The notes under the pieces: model-generated
The model's input: only the letters and a program-made list of their open reading frames with translations
The model's database searches: none
Told to the model about the DNA's origin: nothing
Shown: in pieces, positions 39,401 to 48,400 of the stretch
How the letters are laid out: the number at the start of each line of letters is the position of its first letter
How positions within the stretch are numbered: position 1 is the stretch's first letter
Assembly: GCA_039707465.1 (NCBI GenBank)
Contig: CM077644.1
Span: 219,175,462-219,239,461 of the forward strand
Source: Rhabdophis nuchalis
Lineage: Eukaryota > Chordata > Lepidosauria > Squamata > Natricidae
Direction: 5' to 3'
DNA length: 64,000 bases
Made by a program: the position numbers and the translations under genes

Positions 39401-42400
39401 GCTTTTTAATTAAGTTTTTCTAATTTTAATTGTTTTTAGTACATTTTATTTTTTATTACATTATAAGCCATCCAAGTTGCTCTATCAGTGAGATGAATGG
39501 CATAGAAATTTAAAAAATAAAATTTCAATAGATATTCTGTACAATACATATTAACTTTTCTTTTCCTAAAATACATTTGCTGCTACAGGGATGCCAGATA
39601 TGAGAATATAAACATGTTTTTAACTATTGATCACAGCCTGTCAGATGAGAATATTAAAAGTGCTTTAATATCTGAATTTTCTCTCTTGCTCTAAGTGTTA
39701 AAAACAACCGTTGAAATTTTATTCTACTTTTAATGCTTTCTTATCTGTGACTGTAGACATCCACTCTGGCTTAGTCAGAAATATGTTGGGATTCAATTGT
39801 TCATATGACCAGCTGTATTATATTTCAAACAAGAAATTTCAATTGAATTTTGGTGTTAAAATTAGGAACTTTGTAGAATGCTCGAATTTTCACTTTATAT
39901 CTTTTGCAGAATTAAGGGTTGTTTTTTCCCCCTAATTTCAGCTCCTGTGAAGAATATTGCTGCATTTCCTAAAGATAGCAAACTCTGGGTAAATTGGACA
40001 CCTCCCAAAGAGTCAGTTAGTAAATACATAATTGAATGGCAAGAAGCATGTAGCAATTTAAGCTGCCCTACTGAATGGCAGCAGGAACTTGGCTCAAAAC
40101 GGAGTACATTTTTAAAAGGTAACCTAGAGAATAATCTGTTATTTATACAATGGAGAGAAGAATTCTTTAGATACCCTTATTTCCTTTAAAAATAAAACCA
40201 AATCTTATTCTTTATGTTCTTTGTCCACCATGCTATACCTTTTAAGGTAAAACACATGCAAAGTGCAGAAAAGGTATAAGAAATAATATATATTTATAAA
40301 TAAATGTACAGTATAAGATGTATCATAAAAAGAAATTAAATCTAATGCTTCTTAGGTTACTGGCCTTAGTCATACATAAGCAGTATTCCTAACTAACAGT
40401 AAAGGTGAATTTTAACAGTTCAGCATTTTTGAACCAATATACCACTTTTCCATGTAAGCTAGGACCTAACCTGGAGACAAACTGCAAGCCAACATATTGT
40501 TATAGATTTGGAAATTAGTAAGATTTGTGTTTTCCTTTTTTTCCCATAACCTGAAAGCTGCTCAGAGTCACCTTGTAGGGGGATGAGCAACATAAAAATT
40601 TAGTAAATAAATAATTACAATTCCATTAGGGAAGCAAGAATGTTCATGCTACAAATACTTTTTTTTCCTGAATACAATAATTCCTGAATGACATTTTGAC
40701 AAAACAACTAAAATTGCTATTCTGTTATCGGAGAGAATGTGACTTAATTATAACATAAGGAATATGTTGCCCTGCTGTTCAAATTCTCACAAATTCTCAC
40801 TTTGCAGTTCATTGAATCTAAAAGTCATTTTGTTTTAATTCTTTACTGCAAATACCAGCAGTGTGTTCAGAAAATAACATTGGGGACAAATTAATAAAAT
40901 ATGTTGTGTCCTATAATTTTGAAACTTCTTGTGGAACAGATTTGGAAATTGATTTAGAATTTGAGAGATTAAATAAGATTTTTTTCCTAGCAGGCCGTTA
41001 TTTAAAGCTTGTTATGCATGAAGCATGCCAGAATATATTTTAGTTGTAAGGATGTTATTTCTTTTATTTTAGCTTCTAAGTAAAGAAGCTGGTAAAGGAG
41101 AGACTTTTACGTGGATTTTTTTAAAACAAATATTCCTATATCCTCCTCTGATACTGTCAAGTGATAAATTATTGAAATCCACATTTCCAATTAATTTACA
41201 TTGTTGGATACAAAGGAACAGTATCAGTTATTGACGGATCATTAGCCCAATACAAGTAAAAATGGAAAAATTGGGAAATCCCAAATTTGGAAAAATGTTT
41301 TTTGGGAAAACTGCTCATAGCCAATCTTTGTTCAGTTAACGACTGCGGATTCACTTAACAACAGTCCTTAACAATGCTGCAAAAAAGTTGTTAGGTCAGT
41401 CACATCACCTACTCGTTAACAGGTGTTCTAATAAAGGGTAGTTATGACCATTATTGTCATAACTCAAGGACTACTTGTACCAACAATTCTGACAATTTGA
41501 AGAAATACAAATTGCCTTCAAGCTTTACGTACATTGATTACAATTTATATCTTGCCTTTCAGGATAACAATAATCCTAAAGCAGTTTGCATGCAATATTA
41601 AACAACTACAAAAAAGTAGGAAGTTTTCAAGCATTTCTAATGCACAAGCAACTTCTTGTGCTGTACCTAGCAATATCTCCGGTTGTTTTCAAATGTCTCT
41701 GAAAATAGTTACTACAAATTAAGTTAAATGTATCTCTATGAGGAAATGCGTTTGTGTGAGGGTATCTATTGTTTCTTAACAGTGTTAGCGTTTTTAATTT
41801 AGATAAATAGGACCTGTAAAATTCTTTTTTTAGGAGCCATAAAGCCATACAAGTGTTACATAATAACAGTGCATCCATTATATATTGGCGGTCAAGGAGC
41901 AGGAGAATCAACACAGGCCTATCTTAAACAAGATGGTAAGTTTACTACCACTGTAAGTGCTTTCTTGAGGATGCCACAATGCAGTAATTGGTTTATATTA
42001 CTGATAAAGTATTGCCTAATTTTCATAATAAATTGATACGAAAGTGAAGTATAAAATAGTAAAGCTATAGGAACTGCATTAACTGCAATCATAAAATATG
42101 ACAGTAATGAGAGAAATAGAGAGAAATGGAATGCCATAACATATATTCAAAACAAAAGCCTAAGTGAACTATTGATGCGCCAGGTAAAATTGAGCGAGGC
42201 TATTAGACTGTAATGCTTTTGGTGAATGCAAACATAGGAAAATTTACAAGTTACCACAAGAACCTTGAACTGCTTGATGGTATAGTGCAGTGGTGGGCAA
42301 ACTCATTAGTCAAGAGAGCCAAATATCAACAGTACAACGATTTAAATTTCTTTTGAGAGCCAAAAGAAGGTGTGGCCTGTTTTGTGGGAGAGGCTCAGCG

Positions 42401-45400
42401 GTCATGTGACCGGGTGGGCGTGGCCAACTTGGAAAATGTGGTGAAACTCACTTAATGACGATCTTGCTTAGCAACCAAAATTTTGGGCTTAATTGTGGTC
42501 ATAAGTTCTTTCTTTCTCTCTCTCTCTCCCACTTCCTTTTTTCTTTCTTTCTCCTTCTCTCTTTTTCTTTCTGTCTCTCTCTCTGTGTCTGTCTGTCTCT
42601 TTCTGTATCTGTCTCTCTCTCCTCCCTCCACCCATCTCTGTCACTGTGTGTGTCTGTCTGTCTGTCTCTCACTCGCTTAATCACTCTGTCTCTGTCTATC
42701 TGTCTGTCCCTCCCTCCCTCTCTGTCTCTGTCTCTCCCTGTGTGTGTCACTCTCTGATTCCCTCCCTCCCTCTGTCTGTCTGTCTCTCCCTCTTTCGCAT
42801 GTCGGCCTTTCTGCTGCTTTGGGGGGGGGAGGGAGATGGAGAGAGGCACAGAGAGAATGACAGAGGGAGGGATTGAATCGGAGACAGACAGGGAGAAAGA
42901 GTAAGATGACCAGATTTTAAAATTGGCAAAACGGGACACCATTGACAGGGAGAGGGGGATTGGCGGGGTTGGGGACTTTTTGGGGGGGGGGGCTTATTTT
43001 TCTCCCCTTCCCCAAGTGGGGAAAGAGGCTCCGGTGTTACCTTTCTCTTCGGCATGGTGTTCCCTCCTGCAGGCGGCTGAAAGCCCAAGCGAAGAAGCAG
43101 CAGCAGCAGCCCCACGGGCTATGCTCGTTGCTGCACTAGCAGCCCCGGATCGCTCTTGGTAGCCTTTGGGAAACTGCCCACCGCCCGCGATCACCAGAGC
43201 TGGCAGGGCAGCCTTGCCGCTGGCTTGACCCTCTCCCCGGGTGACAGCTGAAGGAAGGGTGGCCTCTGCCTGGCAACGCTGCTCAGCACCGTTTGGTGGG
43301 GGGTTTTTTGTCCCTGGGTTTGCCGCCCTGATGAAATTGGCTTGTGTCCGCTGTGGTTATTAGTAACTTCAATGTTTTATTTTTGAGGCGGACAATTCTC
43401 TTTATTTTTTTCTTTCTTTGCAAAGAGTAGTTTTGGCTCACTGAGGATTCTTTTCAGTTAGCGTGAAAACGACTGGTTCAGATAACGTTATCTGCCCTCC
43501 TGCCTTTTCTCTTTTCCCCCCAATGGTTCCCCTGAAAGAAACTGGAAGCCTCACTTGTTACTCTATTTTTTTTCCCTTTGATGGGGGAGGGGGGAATTTG
43601 CGCGCTTTCCAGTTGCTCAGGAAGAAAAAGGGGGAAGGGGGGAGTGAGAAAGATGTACCGTGGAAGGCGAGCAGCAGTCCCCTTGACCGCCGTGACCCGC
43701 AAGGCGTCTCGCTGAGGGGGCGGAGGGCCAGCAGCAGGAGCGATGCTCGCTACGCCGAAGAGGACAGCGGGCGGGCGAGAGAGGAGCAGCAGTGGGCACT
43801 CCCCTAGGAACTAGTGCCGGCTGGGGAGGCTATGGACCTTCGGGCGGCAGGAGCTGCGCGTTGCAGGGCTCAGGGGTAGCAGCAGCCGCAGCCGCCGCCT
43901 ATGGCGCAGACGGAGTCTGCCCGGCGGAGAAAGAGCCGCACTCGAGGGGCCAAAGAGCCGCTTCTGGCTCGCGAGCCGCGGTTTGCCGACCACTGGTATA
44001 GTGGCAACTAGTGCTGCTCCTTCATAAAAGTTAATATAGTTCTAACAGGATGTCCCTTTAGCATTTTGCTCTACTGCATCTGCAGACAAATCCCCAAAGA
44101 GAGCTTCAGGTAATTTCTCATTTCCTTCTGTTCTGCGGTTATGTAGCTTACATAATAGAATATGTTTATAAGAGAAGTAATTGTTGATCTTCAGCAAAAC
44201 AACCCTTTAAAGTACTGTTTGTTTATAGTGCCTGCTACAGGGCCCACTGTTCGAACAAAAAAACTTGGAAAGTTTGAAGCTGTTTTAGAATGGGAACCTC
44301 TTTCAGTGGAAGAACAAAATGGGTTTATCAAAAACTACACCATTTCTTATAGAACAGCGACCGGGGATGAAAGAGGTAAGCATGTTGCTAATTTTTAGTT
44401 ATTTGAATGATATCCTAGGCAAAGGTTTCAAAGTTAAATTTACTTTAGGCTTTACCAGATCCAGGCTGCAGAAATTCCAAGAAAAATCACTATATGGCAG
44501 CAAAGGGATATAGAAAACTAACTCTAGCTGCCACCTAGTATTCATCTAGATTTTTGTGGGTGAACCTTACTTGTCAGTTGCTTCTTGTACACAAAGACTT
44601 TTGTGCACAAACAGTCCTGTACTACGTTGTGACATTCCTGGCTCATTATCATTCATGCATGGTTCATCTTTTATATAGATTGCTGCAATGCACTCTACAT
44701 GGGACTTCCCTTGAACAGTATTTAGAAACTTCAGCTGCTGCAAAATTATTATTATTTTCATTTTTCATATTTATGTGGCTGCGTAGGCAGTTATGTGCAC
44801 CTCTCAATCAGCAAATATTATACCCCCATTCTGTGGGCTTCCTTGGTTGCCAATTTGATTCTGATTATAATGCAAAATGCTAGTGATAATCTATAAAGCC
44901 TTTCATGCCATGGGATTGGGTTATTTGAGGGACTGCCTCTCTTCAGTTACATGTAATCCAAACAGATCTGGGAGCAGAGTCATGTTTTAGGTTCCGTCAG
45001 CCAGGGAGTATGTTTTTTGGGTGGAGGCTTAGAAGGAGACCTTTCTCTGTCATGGTTTCAACTGTATGGAACATCATTTGCCCACCATCACAACCACCGC
45101 CTTGGATATCATAGTGAGCCTGTTAACTTTTCGCAAGGCCCTGAAAACATGGTTGTGTGATGGGCATGGAAACCCAGGAATGTACTACCATATTTCCCTG
45201 AAAATAAGACCTCCCCAGATAAAAAGCCCAATCGGGCTTTTGAGTGCATGTGCTAAAATAAGCCCTCCCCTGAAAATAAGCCCTCCCTGAAAATATTGCA
45301 ACACGGCATTAGCCATGAGATGACCACGCTTGCCGCCTCCTGCACCTCAAAAATAATAAGACCTCTCCGAAAATAAGGCCAAGCACTTATTTCGGAAGTC

Positions 45401-48400
45401 AAAAGAAAATAAGACCCTGTCTTGTTTTTAGGAAACATGGTAGAGCCTTACAGTATTGACTGTAAGGATGGAAGTATGATCCAAAACTATGGTTTTGAAT
45501 TTCCTGATACAGTTTTTATACTGTTTAATATTGTTTTTATTGTTTAAATTATTTCATTGTTTTGCTGTGTTTGTATTTTTTTAACTTTATGAACCACCCA
45601 TAGTTACACATTGAGATGGGCAGCTATATAAATTCAATTAATAAATACATGAAATAATGCAAAGTAATTGTAGTAAATATGTGCAGTCATATCTAGGCAC
45701 TCGATTGCTTCAAAATTCATTTAAATCAGTATTCAATGTATCTTTGAAACAGAAATCTTGTTCCAGCAGCTTTCTCCCAGTAATCAACGTGCAAGGGAGA
45801 ATTTACTGAAATTGACTGTCCCATGACTTGCTATTTCTTCCAGCCAAAATAGCAGGTCATGTGGTAAGTCACAAGGTTTTCTTAGTACTCATCAGTTTTA
45901 ATGTTCATCACGTCTTCCAGAACAAATTATCAACAGGTGCCGAGATGCCACTGTATTTCATCCTATATAGTTTGTGCTTGTTATGATATGCAGTAATATT
46001 AATACAGAATATTTTGACAGAACTAATAAAATTAGAAATGAAGGTTGGACTATACTCAGATCAGATCTAAATGTTCTTATTTGAATTAAGATTAGAGAAA
46101 ATTAGTTTGGATAGATTTAATGTAAAATATTGTCAATTCATATTTTTTTTTAATTTCTAGTTCTGGCTGTGGACCCTTCAAAAACGGAGTACCTACTATC
46201 ATCCTTATTAAGTAACACTTTGTATATAGTGCATATGACAGCATACACAGAAAGAGGAGGAACAGCTGGTTCTCAGTTTACATTTTCTACCAATAGATTT
46301 GGTAAGGTTTGCATATAAATATTCCAGTTTTGAAAAAAATCAGCTTGGGATGAAATACTTCCCAAGTACCCATTAGAATTCCTCCCTTTTTAGACCACTT
46401 GAAAGTCCTGTATAGATGATTTTATTACTTTGTTCTGTATTATGTACACTGGGAATGTGGCATAATTCACAAATTGGGTGATTTGTTTTTGTCATCTTTG
46501 GTTTGTTTAACACAATATGTGAATTTAAACATGGCTAAGGATAGGCATGATCCAAAAGGATAGGTATGATTCATTTGTTTTTTTCATTATCAATTAATAG
46601 ATTTTAGAGTTTTTAAAAATTATTTTGAGGTAAACTAATAAACACTTGAAGAAAATGTGCTGATTTCCTTTGATGTTTTCTTTTTCAGAGGATGGAGAAA
46701 TAGAAGCAATTGTTGTTCCTGTCTGCATAGCATTTCTTCTAGCTACTTTATTGGGTGTATTAGTTTGCTTCAGCAAACGAGATTTGTAAGTATTCTTAGT
46801 GGTATTATCCCATATAGTACCACATATTCAGCACTTTGCATGTCATTCTTGATTAAGCAAAGGAGGAAGGGCTGCATTGACACTAATAGACTATTGTGTA
46901 TGTGTGCTAATATGTATAATAATTCTGAGCTGAATGTCACTTGTCATTTTTTTACTGGTCTTTTTATTATTTTTCTCCAGGATTAAGAAACACATCTGGC
47001 CTAATGTACCAGATCCTTCAAAGAGTGTAATTGCTCAGTGGTCACCACAGACACCAGCTAAGGTAAAAGGAAAACAAAAAACAAAATTAGATTATAAGAT
47101 AATTAACAAAAACATAACAAAGGAATGGGAAAGGCAATTTTCCAGATGTGGCATCCTTCCCTAATTCCCCAGGGTTGATTTATGGAGAGCGGCATAGTTG
47201 GGGTTGGTTGGGGAAATTGAAAAAGAGCAAAATATCTCCTCCTCCTCCTCCATTCTGTCAACCTAATGTTGAATTAGAGTTTACATGGAGAAAAGAAGCT
47301 GTTGCACTTGATGAAGAACGTGACTGGAATCCAGGCCAAATCTTCAACTCAGTGCAAAAATGTCATTAGTTTCGTATATGATATACAATTTATTTAAAAA
47401 AGCAATCCTAATATGTTAGAAGCTTCAGTATTAGTATAAGTAAGTAAGTATAGTCTTTATTGTCATTGTACTTAAACTCAATGAAATTGGTTGTATTGGT
47501 ATAACCCAGGGGTCTGCAAAGTTGGCTCTTTTAAGACTTGTGGACTTCAACTCCCAGAATTCCCCAGGCTGGCTGGGGAATTCTGGGAGTTGAAGTCCAC
47601 CAGTCTTAAAAGAGCCAACTTTGCAGACCCCTGGTATAACCTAATATGTTAGAAGCTTCATTTCATTTCATTTTCATTTATTTGACTTATTAACCGCCCC
47701 CTCTCCCCAAAGGGACTCGGGGCGGTGCACAGGAAATATAAAAACACAATATATCACAAGATAAATACATAAATACTTAAAACTATATTAAATTTACACC
47801 CTGTGCTAAAATCTACCCCATTAAAACTAATCCCTGAAGCCCAATGTAGAATTTCTCTGCTAAAAAACTAAGGCTAAGTACAGTAGGTTAGGCCAGGCCG
47901 GCCTGTTGGAAAAAGTAGGTTTTTAGTTGCTGGCAGAAGGAGCGGAGGTCCGTGATAGATCTATGTTCGGGGGATAGGTTGTTCCAGAGGGTCCGGCCCA
48001 CCACAGAGAAGGCCCTTCCCCTGGGCGTCACCCGCTGGCATTGCCTAGTGGACGGCACCTGGAGAAGTCCCTCTCTGTGGGAGCGAATCGGCCGAAGGGA
48101 GGTATGGGGTAGGATGCGATCCTGCAGATAACTAGGTCCCGTGCCATGGAATACTTTGAAGATGGTGACCAGCACCTTGAAGCGCACCCGAAAGACCACA
48201 GGCAGCCAGTGCAGCTCGTGCAGAAGCAGTGTTACGTGGGAATACCTAGAGGTACCCAATATTGCCCGCGCGGCTGCATTCTGAACTAGCTGTAGTCTTC
48301 GGGTGCACCTCAAGGGGAGCCCCATGTAGAGAGCGTTACAGTAGTCCAGCCGGGATGTGGCGAGTGCATGAGTGACTGTGCGAAGGGCACAGGGGACGCA

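Noticed and set aside
42455..42942. Ser/Leu-rich and Arg/Glu-rich open frames
   Set aside because: Products of the pyrimidine microsatellite and its purine-rich complement inside a hAT-bounded element.
47041..47369. Read-through frames after the Box 1 exon of IL6ST
   Set aside because: Intron sequence following a good GTAAAA donor; the phase-0 junction to 49866 restores the conserved gp130 tail, so the read-through is not needed.
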